Source: Photobacterium frigidiphilum (lineage in GTDB: Bacteria > Pseudomonadota > Gammaproteobacteria > Enterobacterales > Vibrionaceae). Taken from it: a DNA stretch of 64,000 nt. This document shows positions 51,825-61,461 of the stretch, piece after piece; position 1 is the first letter of the stretch, and every line of letters starts with the position of its first letter. The notes under the pieces are model-generated. The model searched no databases and was not told the origin of the DNA. It saw only the letters and a list, made by a program, of their open reading frames with translations. Where the stretch lies: positions 1 to 64,000 of the forward strand of contig NZ_PYMJ01000005.1 of NCBI RefSeq assembly GCF_003025615.1, given 5' to 3'. The position numbers and the translations under genes are program-made.

Positions 51825-52829
51825 TTATGTTGATGGCGTGCTGTTGTCTTGGTTCAGATGAGAAAAAGTCGCGGCCAACACGGTATTACGATAAGCATCT
51901 TTTTCGAACAATAATTCGTGACGTGCGCCATTAATGGTTTTTAATTCACACGAGCGATTGGCTTGGTTCATGGCTTGGCAAAAACGATGGTGTGCTTGGT
52001 TATCAACAATATTATCATCGCTACCCTGAATGAGCAGTATAGGGGTAGCTATGTTCGCTGCTTGTGTAATGCAGCGATTCGCGGCCGCCATACCTTGCCA
52101 TACCCAGCGAGCACTGGGTCCGCCAATTTTTAATGCTGGTTTGTTTTCATATAAGTCGCGAAACCATTGATAACGTATCTGGCTTTGGCACAATTTATTA
52201 TTGAGAAAAGGCTTGGGATAATAAGGTACTTGCCCTGGTGCATAATTAGGTTGGCGTTGTAATTGCTCAACGACACGTGCAAAAGGGGAAGCGATTGGCT
52301 TCATCCAATTAGACAATTGAATACCATGCATCGGTGCACTTAGTACCGCACGTTTAATCAATGATGGGTATTTTGCCAAGAATAGGGTTGAGATGGTTCC
52401 CCCCATTGAATGACCAAGCAGAAAGTGTTGTTTATACTTTTTAGGGGTTACCACGGTATCAAAGAAGGTTTTTAGATCGGTAACGTAATCATCAAACTCT
52501 TCAACGTGCCCTAATTCGTTATCTTTGGCTAAACGATCGGAGATACCCTGACCGCGATGGTCAATGGCATATACATCGTACCCTTGTTTGACTAAATCGT
52601 AGAAAAGTTCTTGGTATTTCCAATAGCTTTCGATACGACCATTCACCACAATAATCGCTTTATCATGGTTGTAACCCGTCAGGCTTACCCAACCAATATT
52701 GAGATCATCGACACCTTTGAATGTGCCTTCCTGGCGTTGTTTCCACATTTCAGCTACTGGCCCAGACATTGTCTCGGCGTATCTGTCTTCTTGTGAAAAA
52801 TCAAAATAATGTAAAGGTTGAGCTGTCAT
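51825..52829 (-). CDS. pldB: Lysophospholipase L2 (PldB), alpha/beta hydrolase
   Basis: A 334-residue alpha/beta hydrolase. The nucleophile elbow GHSMGG is near residue 145, the acid in LLIQGSDDNIVDNQAHH near 275, and the histidine in INGARHELLFE near 305. PldB hydrolyses lysophospholipids at the inner membrane. Gene order yigL-pldB-rhtB matches E. coli, supporting the name. GAG lies seven bases before the ATG. Confidence 0.9.
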   Translation of the reverse strand: MTAQPLHYFDFSQEDRYAETMSGPVAEMWKQRQEGTFKGVDDLNIGWVSLTGYNHDKAIIVVNGRIESYWKYQELFYDLVKQGYDVYAIDHRGQGISDRLAKDNELGHVEEFDDYVTDLKTFFDTVVTPKKYKQHFLLGHSMGGTISTLFLAKYPSLIKRAVLSAPMHGIQLSNWMKPIASPFARVVEQLQRQPNYAPGQVPYYPKPFLNNKLCQSQIRYQWFRDLYENKPALKIGGPSARWVWQGMAAANRCITQAANIATPILLIQGSDDNIVDNQAHHRFCQAMNQANRSCELKTINGARHELLFEKDAYRNTVLAATFSHLNQDNSTPST

Positions 52830-53100
52830 GTTTTCTCTCGGCCTGACGAAATAGGAAATGAATAATAAAAATGAAAGCCATTTGATTATAGAGTCATTAA
52901 TTTTAATTAATGATTACAGTTAAATCATAGATAGGTCGCCTATATATTACTAATCTCTTTGATAATAGAGTATATCGTAAAGTGATACGGCAGAATAATG
53001 ATCCACAGGTTGCTTTCACTGACATTCTACGGTTAACTTGCTTGGATCATGGGTAGTATTGATAGTTTTAACTTAAACAAATTCACTATGAGGTGTGGTT

Positions 53101-53718
53101 GTGGATATTGAAGTTTGGTTGGCATATTTAGCGACAGCAGTGGTATTTAGCGTTGCACCAGGCTCGGGCACAGTGAACTCGATCAGTAACGGCATGGTTT
53201 ATGGTTTTCGTAAATCATTAGCGTCGATAGTCGGCCTACAAGCGGGATTGGCCTTTCATATTATACTGGTTGGGGTTGGCCTTGGGGCGATTGTTGCTCA
53301 ATCTGAGATGGCATTTTCCGTCATCAAATGGGTGGGGGTGATTTATCTTGTTTGGTTAGGCGTGCAAAAGTGGCGAGAAAAAGCCGTTATTAGTCTCGAT
53401 ACACCCGCCGACAATGTGTCTGCTCAATCATTATTCCGCCAAGCCGTATTTGTGAATATGACCAACCCTAAAACGATTGTTTTTCTGGTGGCCTTATTTC
53501 CACAGTTTATTAATCCGAATGAACCGCAAATGATGCAGCTTATTATTTTGGGTGCGACAACAGTCTTGGTCGATACCAGCGTTATGCTGTGTTATGTATC
53601 ACTAGCTTCTAAACTGACAGGGTATATACGATCTTCTCGTGTGATGAACACGTTGAACCGTGTGTTTGGCTCGATGTTTATTGGTTGTGGTGCATTGCTC
53701 GCATCAGCACGTGCTTAA
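53101..53718 (+). CDS. rhtB: RhtB-like amino-acid exporter (LysE family)
   Basis: A 205-residue exporter with about five or six membrane segments. SVAPGSGTVNSISNGMVYG and GLQAGLAFHIILVGVGLG match E. coli RhtB, which exports homoserine and homoserine lactone. I choose the GTG at 53101 (VDIEVWLAY), with GAGG seven bases upstream; GTG 53095 is too close to that RBS. Divergent from pldB and followed by the EAL-HDOD gene 41 bp later. Confidence 0.88.
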   Translation: MDIEVWLAYLATAVVFSVAPGSGTVNSISNGMVYGFRKSLASIVGLQAGLAFHIILVGVGLGAIVAQSEMAFSVIKWVGVIYLVWLGVQKWREKAVISLDTPADNVSAQSLFRQAVFVNMTNPKTIVFLVALFPQFINPNEPQMMQLIILGATTVLVDTSVMLCYVSLASKLTGYIRSSRVMNTLNRVFGSMFIGCGALLASARA

Positions 53719-53759
53719 TGCTAATTTTCATTTACGGATAACAGGATACTTTAGTCGTC

Positions 53760-54974
53760 ATGTATTCATACGTTGCACGCCAGCCCATCTTAAATCGTCA
53801 GCAACGTACCGTCGGCTACGAGTTATTATTCCGCGACGGTGAAAGTAATGCCTTTCCATTAATTGAAGCCAATAAAGCGACCTGTCGTTTGTTGGTTGAA
53901 AACTATATGGCAGTGGGCGATAACCTGGCAACAGCTGGCCAACGTACTTTTATTAATTTTCCTCATGAAAGCTTAATTCGTTTATTACCACTACTGCTGC
54001 CCAAAAGGCGAGTGGTGATTGAAGTGCTTGAAACTTGCATTCCTAATGACGAGTTATTTATTGCGATTAAGCACTTACACCGTAATGGTTACGTGATTGC
54101 ATTAGATGATTTTGAAGCTTCGGCTGAATGGCAGCGTTTTCTACCTTATGTACATATTATTAAACTTGATTTGATCAAGTTAGGTCTCGAAAAGTCGTGT
54201 GCATTTGTGGCTGAAAATAAGCACCGGAAAATAAAGTTTTTAGCTGAAAAAGTGGAAACACATCAAGATTTTCAAATATCACTGGATGCGGGCTTTCACT
54301 TTTTTCAGGGATATTTTTTCAGTAAGCCAGAATTGCTGAAAAATCGTCAAATTGAGCCCCAAAAACTTACAACGGTTCGCTTACTGCAAGAAATTTGCCG
54401 TGAGCCAGTTAACTTTAAAATGGTTGAGCAGATTATTGCCAGTGATGTCTCGTTGTCATACTTATTGCTGCGTTATGTGAATACCGCAACAACGCGCACC
54501 GTTGAGCCTATCAGTTCATTTAAACAAGCATTGGTGTATTTGGGCGAAGACAAAGTACGCATGTTTGTGGGGGTGGTTGCAACCGCACATGCCGCATTAA
54601 ACAAACCGAAAGAGTTGTACTCAATGTCGCTGCAGCGGGCACGGATGTGCGAAGTCTTGGTGGCGAACAGTAATTTAAAGGCAAAATCTGAACAGGCATT
54701 TCTGACTGGGATGTTTTCATTATTGGACGCATTATTAGACAGCTCACTCGATCAGCTGCTGGCGCTGTTACCCCTGCAAGATGAAGTACAAACCGCCTTA
54801 TTGCATCATCAAGGTCAGCTCGGGCAAGTCTTAGCACTGTTAGATGCTTATGAGCAGGCTGATTGGAGCAAGGTCAGTGTATATTGTACTGAATTAGGTA
54901 TACCAGAAACCTTGGTGGCCAGTAGCCATCAGCAGGCGCTTGATTGGACCAATAACTACGAAAATCTGTCGTAG
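53760..54974 (+). CDS. EAL-HDOD signalling protein (YuxH-like)
   Basis: A 404-residue protein with an N-terminal EAL-type domain (about 1-200) and a C-terminal HDOD domain (about 205-395). EAL residues are altered: YELLF replaces the EAL/ExLxR motif, ALDDFEASAEW replaces DDFGTG, and AEKVET replaces AEGVET. HIIKLDLIK and FQGYFFSKP are retained. The loop changes suggest weak or absent c-di-GMP hydrolysis, so a binding or protein-interaction role is possible. Related Vibrio proteins affect motility. Only ten bases separate it from the convergent patatin gene. Confidence 0.85.
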   Translation: MYSYVARQPILNRQQRTVGYELLFRDGESNAFPLIEANKATCRLLVENYMAVGDNLATAGQRTFINFPHESLIRLLPLLLPKRRVVIEVLETCIPNDELFIAIKHLHRNGYVIALDDFEASAEWQRFLPYVHIIKLDLIKLGLEKSCAFVAENKHRKIKFLAEKVETHQDFQISLDAGFHFFQGYFFSKPELLKNRQIEPQKLTTVRLLQEICREPVNFKMVEQIIASDVSLSYLLLRYVNTATTRTVEPISSFKQALVYLGEDKVRMFVGVVATAHAALNKPKELYSMSLQRARMCEVLVANSNLKAKSEQAFLTGMFSLLDALLDSSLDQLLALLPLQDEVQTALLHHQGQLGQVLALLDAYEQADWSKVSVYCTELGIPETLVASSHQQALDWTNNYENLS

Positions 54975-54984
54975 TCTTAACCTC

Positions 54985-55869
54985 TTAAACCATCAACGCA
55001 GTATCATCAAAGCAATGCTCACCATGGCAAGGCACTACCCCGCAAAGTCGATATCCCGCTTGTTGCCCCAGTAAATACCCATGCTCCAGTTTGCCCAGGT
55101 GACGTGTCAGACGACCCACTTGAAAGGTTTTATTGGGTACAATAATGGTTATTTCACAATCAGCGGGAGGATGTTGAATAAAGTCCAATGCTTCATTATA
55201 ACGCTTGGCGCGGTGTAATAAGGCTTCGGCTAATTGTGGGTGATGATGAAACATCGATCGTAATAGCCATGGCACTTTGGTATCACTTTTTCGGTAACCT
55301 AACGGTTGAGAAAGTACGACGGTTATCTGGCGTGCGCCACGTCGATACGCCTCGATAACCGGAATTGAATCAGCAATACCGCCGTCACTCATGGGCGTTT
55401 TATTTATGGTTGGGTAGTCACGATAAGCGAGCGGTAAAGCACACGATGCCATCATGACTTCTGCCACATTGTTGCGAGTGACCTCGGTGTATTCTGCCTG
55501 CCCAGTCTCAACGTTTGTGGTCGTTGCAAAAAAGGGAATGTTGCGTTGTTCGAATTGAAATAAATTGAGCGGTAATTCTCGGGTCGTTGTATTCCACAAC
55601 CAGCGGATGTCGGTTAAGTGTCCGCCATGGGTAAAGCGAGAAAAGTTGATGAATTCAGGGCGACGTGAGTAATCAGTAATGATCCGGTGGCTACGACCAT
55701 GATTGCCGCTTAAATACCCTAATAGATTGGTCGAGCCCGCAGATACCCCCATTGCAAAATCAAACGGCATATAGCCATTTTCAAGAAAAGCATCTAATAC
55801 GCCACTGGCAAATATTCCGCGCATTGCGCCGCCTTCTACGACGAGTGCTCTTGATGGGGTGCTATTCAT
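54985..55869 (-). CDS. Patatin-like phospholipase (YjjU-type)
   Basis: A 294-residue patatin-family serine hydrolase. The glycine-rich oxyanion loop is VEGGAMRGIFASGVLDAF near residue 14, the nucleophile is in GVSAGS near 43, and the catalytic aspartate is in SDGGIADSIPV near 160. It resembles E. coli YjjU. I choose the ATG at 55869 with AGG eight bases upstream; the TTG at 55875 is less likely. It hydrolyses acyl lipids; the natural substrate is not known. Confidence 0.87.
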   Translation of the reverse strand: MNSTPSRALVVEGGAMRGIFASGVLDAFLENGYMPFDFAMGVSAGSTNLLGYLSGNHGRSHRIITDYSRRPEFINFSRFTHGGHLTDIRWLWNTTTRELPLNLFQFEQRNIPFFATTTNVETGQAEYTEVTRNNVAEVMMASCALPLAYRDYPTINKTPMSDGGIADSIPVIEAYRRGARQITVVLSQPLGYRKSDTKVPWLLRSMFHHHPQLAEALLHRAKRYNEALDFIQHPPADCEITIIVPNKTFQVGRLTRHLGKLEHGYLLGQQAGYRLCGVVPCHGEHCFDDTALMV

Positions 55870-55967
55870 GGGCAAAACCTGTGCTTCAAATCCTATAGAA
55901 GCACAAGCATAAATCTGACCAGTAATTTGAAACAGTCGATTTTACTTATCGTTGCGATAGATAAAAC

Positions 55968-56849
55968 TTAACTCTCGGTGTTTTGCTCGGTAAGCACCGT
56001 ACCGACCAGATCGCTGTGTGCGTATTGACTGAGTACTTTTACTGCAGCCGATAGCGCTGGGTTGAGGGTTTTATTGGCGGGGTAACATAACCCCAAACGG
56101 CGAAACATACGAGGTCCATCAAGGGGGACGGTAACCAGCTCTTTGGCTGTTTCTAGTACGCCAGTTGGTAGAAATGAAATACCTAATCCTGCTTGAACAA
56201 GGTGCATTACCTGCGTTTTATGTTCGGCTTTGGCGACTAAATTTACCGCCAAACCATCACAGGCTAATAAGCCAATTGTTTGCTGGTGGGCTTCACACGG
56301 TGGGCACTCAATAAAGTCATGCTGATGTAGTTGCTGTGGCGTTACTTTATTCAGTGCAGCGAGTGGGTGGCTGGGTAGCATGCATAACACATAATCTTCA
56401 TCCCACAGGGGTAAGAAAATCTCACCATCAGCTTTGAACATATCCAATGTGATACGCGCATCAGATTCAGCACTGTGATCGACTAACTCTAACAGCACAT
56501 TGGGCACTTGTTGGGTCAATAAGGCTAAGAAGCGTGCCAGTTGGCTTTGACTCAGATCGGGGAAGTTGCCCAAAGTGAGCGGTAAGCATTCTGTTCGTTG
56601 CTGAAATAATTGTGGCAAACGATTGATGTCGTTAAGTAGCCGAATCGCTAATGGGTATAGGTAATGAGCTTCATCTGTAAGATTTACGCCTTTCTTATGG
56701 CGTATAAATAATGGAGTACTGAGCTCTTCTTCTAACTGCTTAATCGCATTGGAAATTGATGGCTGAGAAACAAAACAACGTTCAGCCGCAAAAGTAATAT
56801 TCTTTTCTTCATAAACGGCAACAAAGAAACGAAGTAGACGCAGATCCAT
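55968..56849 (-). CDS. LysR-family transcriptional regulator
   Basis: A 293-residue LysR protein (DLRLLRFFVAVYEEKNITFAAE, FVSQPSISNAIKQLEEELSTPLF) with an effector domain containing HKTQVMHLVQAGLGISFLP. It is similar to the CynR/CbbR branch. Target unknown; the AbgT transporter gene lies upstream on the same strand, and the patatin gene downstream. There is no clear RBS before the ATG. Confidence 0.85.
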   Translation of the reverse strand: MDLRLLRFFVAVYEEKNITFAAERCFVSQPSISNAIKQLEEELSTPLFIRHKKGVNLTDEAHYLYPLAIRLLNDINRLPQLFQQRTECLPLTLGNFPDLSQSQLARFLALLTQQVPNVLLELVDHSAESDARITLDMFKADGEIFLPLWDEDYVLCMLPSHPLAALNKVTPQQLHQHDFIECPPCEAHQQTIGLLACDGLAVNLVAKAEHKTQVMHLVQAGLGISFLPTGVLETAKELVTVPLDGPRMFRRLGLCYPANKTLNPALSAAVKVLSQYAHSDLVGTVLTEQNTES

Positions 56850-56888
56850 AAGAGGTAGCCCAGCGATGAAAAAGTATTTATACCCACG

Positions 56889-56986
56889 TTACCTCAAGAT
56901 GCTCGTTTCAGCGAGAATTTGTTGGGCTCTAGGCAAGGCGCTCATTTCACGCGGCGTTTCACCCGATATCCTTGAACCGCAGGTAA
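56889..56986. repeat. 97-bp dispersed intergenic repeat, copy A
   Basis: Begins TTACCTCAAGATGC and ends GAACCGCAGGTAA. It aligns along its length with 62301-62396 (shared blocks TCAAGATGC, TCAG-GAGAATT, CAAG-CG, ATATC-TTG, CAGGTA). Both lie in intergenic DNA. Confidence 0.75.
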
Positions 56987-56987
56987 G

Positions 56988-57012
56988 AAAAAGCCGAGAT
57001 AACGATCTCGGC
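56988..57012 (-). terminator. Terminator of the AbgT gene
   Basis: Perfect stem GCCGAGAT/ATCTCGGC with AACG loop and a minus-strand T run, 28 bp after the stop codon. Confidence 0.88.
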
Positions 57013-57039
57013 CTGAAGATGCTTTATATCTAAGAGTGA

Positions 57040-58638
57040 TTAACCCGCGATATTAAAGTAGGTTGCTGAACCTGGACCTACCGGGATACCCAGAACAAAT
57101 ACCCATACGTAGAACATGATGCTCCAGCCAATAACAAATATCATTGAGTAAGGCAGCATGATTGAAATCAAAGTACCTAACCCTAGGTTCTTCTGGTAGC
57201 GCGTAGCAACAGCCAGAATCATCCCGAAGTAGCTCATCATTGGTGTGATTAGGTTGGTGACAGAATCACCAATACGGTATGCCGCTTGAATGGTTTCAGG
57301 TGCGTAACCGACTAGCATTAACATCGGAACAAAGATAGGTGCAGTTACTGCCCACTGTGCAGACGCAGAGCCGATCATCAGGTTAATGAAACCACACATC
57401 AAGATGAAGGCGAAGAACAGCATCGGGCCCGTTAGACCGATAGACTGTAGGAAGTCAGCACCACCAACAGCGAAGACTTGGCCGAAGTTTGTCCATTTGA
57501 AGAAAGCAACAAACTGTGCAGCAAAGAACACCAACACAATGTACATGCCCATGGTCGACATTGATTTAGACATCGCGTTGATCACATCGCGGTCGTTCTT
57601 CATTGTGCCGACTGTTCTGCCGTAAACAAAACCTGGGATAGCAAAGAATACAAAAATGAACGCAACGATACCGCGAAGGAACGGAGAGCCTGATACCAAG
57701 CCTGTATCAGGATGGCGAAGAATGCCATCTGCTGGAACGATAGTCATTGCTAACAGTACCGATACAACAAGAGCAGCCAGACCAGCAAGCTTAAGACCTT
57801 TCTTTTCAAGATCGGTAAGCAGACCCATTTTATCGCCACCAAGGTCTTCACTTGCCTCCTCTATGTTGTATTTACCTAGTTTCGGCTCAACAATTTTTTC
57901 GGTAACAAATGCGCCCATGATAGTGATTGCAAATGTTGATGCAAACATGAAGTACCAGTTAGCTTCAGGGCCAACAAGGTAGTTCGGATCGATCATTTGT
58001 GCTGCGGTTTCAGTGATACCCGAAAGCAGTGGGTCAACCGTACCTAGTAATAGGTTGGCACTATAACCGCCCGATACACCCGCAAATGCCGCTGCTAAAC
58101 CCGCAAGAGGGTGACGACCTAATGAGTGGAATAGCATTGCTGCAAGAGGGATCAGAACCACGTAGCCAAGCTCTGATGCGGTATTCGAAATAATACCCGC
58201 AAATACCACCACCAGCGTTACCATGCGACGAGATGCACCCATCACCAGGCCACGCATAGCGGCAGATAGTAGGCCTGAGTATTCTGCAATCGCAACACCC
58301 AGCATGGCGACGAGTACCGTACCTAATGGTGCAAAACCAGTGAAGTTACTCACAAGGTTAGCAACAATAAGCTGTAAGCCTTCTGCGTTAAATAAACTAA
58401 TGACATGAATCATGCCATCAGCTGCACGTCCTGCTGCGCCTTCTGGACGAGGGTCGATAACAGCAACGCCAAAATAGCCGGCAATACCAGATGCGACTAA
58501 AATCGCCACACAAAAAAGTGCAAAAAGAGTAATTGGGTGAGGTAAAAGGTTACCGAGAAATTCTACGGTATCAAGAAACCGGGTAAATACCGTTTTCTTC
58601 TGTTGTTGCGGTGCTTGTTGTGAAGCTGATGAGTGCAT
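57040..58638 (-). CDS. AbgT-family transporter
   Basis: A 532-residue inner-membrane transporter with about ten to twelve hydrophobic segments. The N-terminus FLDTVEFLGNLLPHPITLFA and the blocks GIISNTASELGYVVLIPLAA and MIGSASAQWAVTAPIFVPML are family hallmarks. Members import p-aminobenzoyl-glutamate or export sulfonamides (MtrF, YdaH). I choose ATG 58638 with GGAGG five bases upstream; the GTG at 58641 would overlap the SD. No folate gene is adjacent, so the substrate is not settled. Confidence 0.92.
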   Translation of the reverse strand: MHSSASQQAPQQQKKTVFTRFLDTVEFLGNLLPHPITLFALFCVAILVASGIAGYFGVAVIDPRPEGAAGRAADGMIHVISLFNAEGLQLIVANLVSNFTGFAPLGTVLVAMLGVAIAEYSGLLSAAMRGLVMGASRRMVTLVVVFAGIISNTASELGYVVLIPLAAMLFHSLGRHPLAGLAAAFAGVSGGYSANLLLGTVDPLLSGITETAAQMIDPNYLVGPEANWYFMFASTFAITIMGAFVTEKIVEPKLGKYNIEEASEDLGGDKMGLLTDLEKKGLKLAGLAALVVSVLLAMTIVPADGILRHPDTGLVSGSPFLRGIVAFIFVFFAIPGFVYGRTVGTMKNDRDVINAMSKSMSTMGMYIVLVFFAAQFVAFFKWTNFGQVFAVGGADFLQSIGLTGPMLFFAFILMCGFINLMIGSASAQWAVTAPIFVPMLMLVGYAPETIQAAYRIGDSVTNLITPMMSYFGMILAVATRYQKNLGLGTLISIMLPYSMIFVIGWSIMFYVWVFVLGIPVGPGSATYFNIAG

Positions 58639-59163
58639 CACTCCCTCCGTTATCGTTTTAATCCCATCAATGGGTACTTCTTCTCTGGTGCGGAAGGTTA
58701 CGCCATTGTTAATGCTATAAACAAAGGCATATTTGTTTCTAAATGTTTCAATTGTTGGTTTTTTGTCTGGATAGCGTTAAATTTATAGTCAGATGTCGCG
58801 GTGTTAATATTATTCCGCAGTAAGTTATTCGGTGGGCATATGCGTTTGAGTGCCCCTCCTGCGCCAGTTAACTCTTTGTCCTATAACGGATGGCTACGAA
58901 TACAGTATGGCTTATTATTTATGTGGATATTTGATATGACAAAATGAGACATCAAGCATTAAAACGATGTTTCAAATGGTTTTTTTGAAAAAAAATAGCT
59001 GATTTAGTACGTATCGAATGTTCTATCCATAGTTTTTTTTGATGATAATCAGAAGAAAATGATATTTTTCAGTTAGAGATAAAACATCTATATTTACCGC
59101 ATCAACATCACCTAGCAGTGATAGCGATGAAATATCTTCTTATATTTATGAAAGGGTTTATCT
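58639..59163. other. Divergent intergenic region, AbgT / SDR
   Basis: About 525 bp with no supportable gene. It must carry the promoters of the AbgT gene (-) and the SDR gene (+). The part from 58970 to 59090 is very AT-rich with T and A runs. AAGGG lies eight bases before the SDR start. No clear operator seen. Confidence 0.5.
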
Positions 59164-59886
59164 ATGTCTAAGTCTCTAATTGTTATTACTGGTGCAAGTT
59201 CTGGTATTGGTGAAGCAACCGCTCGTAAATTATCAGCAGAAGGTCATCCTTTATTACTGTTGGCACGCCGAGTTGAACGTCTTGAGGCTCTGAATTTACC
59301 CAATGCAATGTGCCGTAAAGTTGATGTGACCGATGCAGCAGCATTTGCTGCTGCGGTAAAAGAAGCTGAAGCACAGTTTGGCCCTGTTGATTGCTTAGTT
59401 AACAATGCAGGCGTGATGTTACTGGGTTTAGCGCATGACCAAGATCCCGCAGAATGGAAAACTATGTTCGATGTGAACGTAATGGGTCTACTAAACGGTA
59501 TCCATGTCGTACTAGCAGATATGAAAACACGTCAACACGGTACTGTGATCAACATTAGCTCTGTTGCTGGTCGCAAAACATTCCCAAGCCATGCCGCATA
59601 TTGTGGTACTAAGTTTGCGGTTCATGCGATCACTGAAAATATCCGTGAAGAAGTGGCTGATGACAATGTACGTTTCATCACGATTGCTCCTGGCGCTGTA
59701 GAAACTGAGCTTCTTAGCCATACGACAAGTAACGACATTAAAGATGGCTATGAAGAATGGAAAGAAGGCATGGGAGGGGTGATTGCCCCTTCAGATATTG
59801 CGAATGCAATCAGCTATGCGTACCAACAACCACAAAACCTGTGTATCCGTGAGATTGTTCTAGCAGCAACCCGCCAACAACCATAA
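59164..59886 (+). CDS. Short-chain dehydrogenase/reductase
   Basis: A 240-residue classical SDR. Cofactor motif TGASSGIG is near residue 9, NNAG near 81, and the catalytic serine, tyrosine and lysine in INISSVAGRK and YCGTKFA (YxxxK, near 147). Arginines in LLLLARRVERL suggest NADP preference. It resembles YdfG-type 3-hydroxy acid or serine dehydrogenases; the substrate is not fixed by sequence. A hairpin (59929-59948) follows but has only a short T run. Confidence 0.87.
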   Translation: MSKSLIVITGASSGIGEATARKLSAEGHPLLLLARRVERLEALNLPNAMCRKVDVTDAAAFAAAVKEAEAQFGPVDCLVNNAGVMLLGLAHDQDPAEWKTMFDVNVMGLLNGIHVVLADMKTRQHGTVINISSVAGRKTFPSHAAYCGTKFAVHAITENIREEVADDNVRFITIAPGAVETELLSHTTSNDIKDGYEEWKEGMGGVIAPSDIANAISYAYQQPQNLCIREIVLAATRQQP

Positions 59887-60041
59887 TTTAGCCATGTTAA
59901 TTTTGTGTTAGCTGTACCAAATTGTAAGAGTAAGTTCAGGTACTTACTTTTACTGACTGCTATATTCAAACAAGAAAGTCGAAACACGCCGCTTTGATTG
60001 CGCGTGTTTCACTTTATGACTGAATACAAGGAGCAGGTAGG

Positions 60042-61046
60042 GTGAGGCAAAAAGTTTGGTATTTCGATATATTGCGGTGTTTGGCTGCGGTGGCGGTTGT
60101 GGTTATTCATGTGCTGGGTCCGTATCGTGACGAACTGGGTATTATCCCGAACGGGGAGTGGATTACAGCAATAACGTTTAACAGTTTTAGCCGTTGGGCT
60201 GTGCCTATTTTCATTATGATCACTGGTGCATTAATGCTGAGTGATAAGCGTGAATTCGATACCAAATATTATGTCAGACGGCGTTTGGGTAAAGTGCTCT
60301 TACCTTTTATTGTGTGGTCTATCTTCTATGCTGGGTTGTCGGGTTTTACCCTCGCCGGATTTGATAGCGCAGTGGCACTCGATACATTGAAAGCTTTACC
60401 TGTTCACGAAACATATTATCACCTCGGCTTTTTCTACTACTTTATTCCGCTCTATTTTATTATTCCTCTGTTTCAAATATTTGTTCGTAAGTATGAACAA
60501 AGTACAGTGATTGGTATGACGTGCCTTTGGCTAACACTGACCACGCTATTCCTCTTTAAAATTGATGGTCCATGGAGTCAGGAGTTGGTGCTCTACAGTG
60601 GTTATCTATTGATCGGCTATTGTTTGTTTCAGTATCGCTGGCCACCGCTGATACTATTATTCCCCTTGGGTATCGCGGCATTATTACTCACCGACTACAT
60701 GGTCGTGAGCAAGAGCTTGGCGTTGGGTGAATATACGGTGGGTCGATGGATGTCGTATAAAACGCTGAATACCGTGATCATTGCCGCGATGATATTTGCT
60801 GTATGTCAGCGTTATGGCGAGAATATGGGGAATTTTTGGCAGTCGAAATTTGCGTTTATCAGTAAATACAGCCTAGGGGTGTATTTGCTGCATCCTATTT
60901 TTTTATGGCCTGTTCGGGCGTTTGATCTGTATTTTACTCACCCAATAATCATGATTCCATTTTGGACGTTCATTTGTGGCGGTTTGGCCTTAGTATCCAG
61001 CTGGTTGTTGGCCAAAAGCCCTAAAACGGCATGGTTGGTCCCGTAG
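60042..61046 (+). CDS. Acyltransferase family 3 membrane protein (WecH/OafA-like)
   Basis: A 334-residue integral membrane acyltransferase with about ten segments. The family motif YFDILRCLAAVAVVVIHV carries the essential histidine (near residue 22) and RLGKVLLPFIVWSIFY follows near 84. It O-acetylates sugars of surface polysaccharides in relatives; the acceptor here is unknown and there is no polysaccharide locus nearby. It starts with GTG at 60042, GGAG eight bases upstream. A stem (59981-59989 with 60002-60010) precedes it. Confidence 0.85.
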   Translation: MRQKVWYFDILRCLAAVAVVVIHVLGPYRDELGIIPNGEWITAITFNSFSRWAVPIFIMITGALMLSDKREFDTKYYVRRRLGKVLLPFIVWSIFYAGLSGFTLAGFDSAVALDTLKALPVHETYYHLGFFYYFIPLYFIIPLFQIFVRKYEQSTVIGMTCLWLTLTTLFLFKIDGPWSQELVLYSGYLLIGYCLFQYRWPPLILLFPLGIAALLLTDYMVVSKSLALGEYTVGRWMSYKTLNTVIIAAMIFAVCQRYGENMGNFWQSKFAFISKYSLGVYLLHPIFLWPVRAFDLYFTHPIIMIPFWTFICGGLALVSSWLLAKSPKTAWLVP

Positions 61047-61061
61047 TCATAAAGCAAAGCG

Positions 61062-61107
61062 CAATGATGATAACGCGAGGGTGATTTGTACTGCGTTACC
61101 ATCATTG
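61062..61107. other. Large intergenic hairpin between convergent genes
   Basis: CAATGATGATAACGC (61062-61076) pairs with GCGTTACCATCATTG (61093-61107) except for one mismatch; the loop is 16 bases. Neither side has a T run. It lies between the acyltransferase (+) and DUF2500 (-) genes and may act as a shared 3' end or an inverted-repeat remnant. Confidence 0.5.
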
Positions 61108-61128
61108 TATTAGTCGATAGATGACGGC

Positions 61129-61461
61129 TTAATCTCGTTGTAAGGCGAAATGTAAAAAGTCTCTGCCTTTATACGTCATCGTGCCTTGATCGCCAGAGTT
61201 TAGTGCATGGTAGTAATGAATGCCTACCATGAATTCTCGTTTGGGCCCGCCAGCGGTTGGTTGAACATAAATCCAATATTCTTCGTTATCTTCTCCGACT
61301 TTTGCACCAATGATTGGAGAGCTTTGTTTGTCGAGAATCGTCACATTAAGGGTTTGTTCAACGGCATTTTCACCGATGACATGCCGGCGATAAAAGCGAA
61401 CATAATAAAGAACTGAAAAAACCAGTAGCGTGATAATGACGAAAACAATCCATATCGGCAT
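61129..61461 (-). CDS. DUF2500 membrane protein (YhhM-like)
   Basis: A 110-residue protein with a single N-terminal membrane segment (about 3-21, IWIVFVIITLLVFSVLYYV) and a soluble domain of beta-strand character. It is recognised as DUF2500, the YhhM family of E. coli; function unknown. A near-perfect AAGGAGGTGAG lies just before the ATG, so translation should be strong. The yhhN-type gene, next to yhhM in E. coli, begins 2 kb away at 63462. Confidence 0.83.
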   Translation of the reverse strand: MPIWIVFVIITLLVFSVLYYVRFYRRHVIGENAVEQTLNVTILDKQSSPIIGAKVGEDNEEYWIYVQPTAGGPKREFMVGIHYYHALNSGDQGTMTYKGRDFLHFALQRD

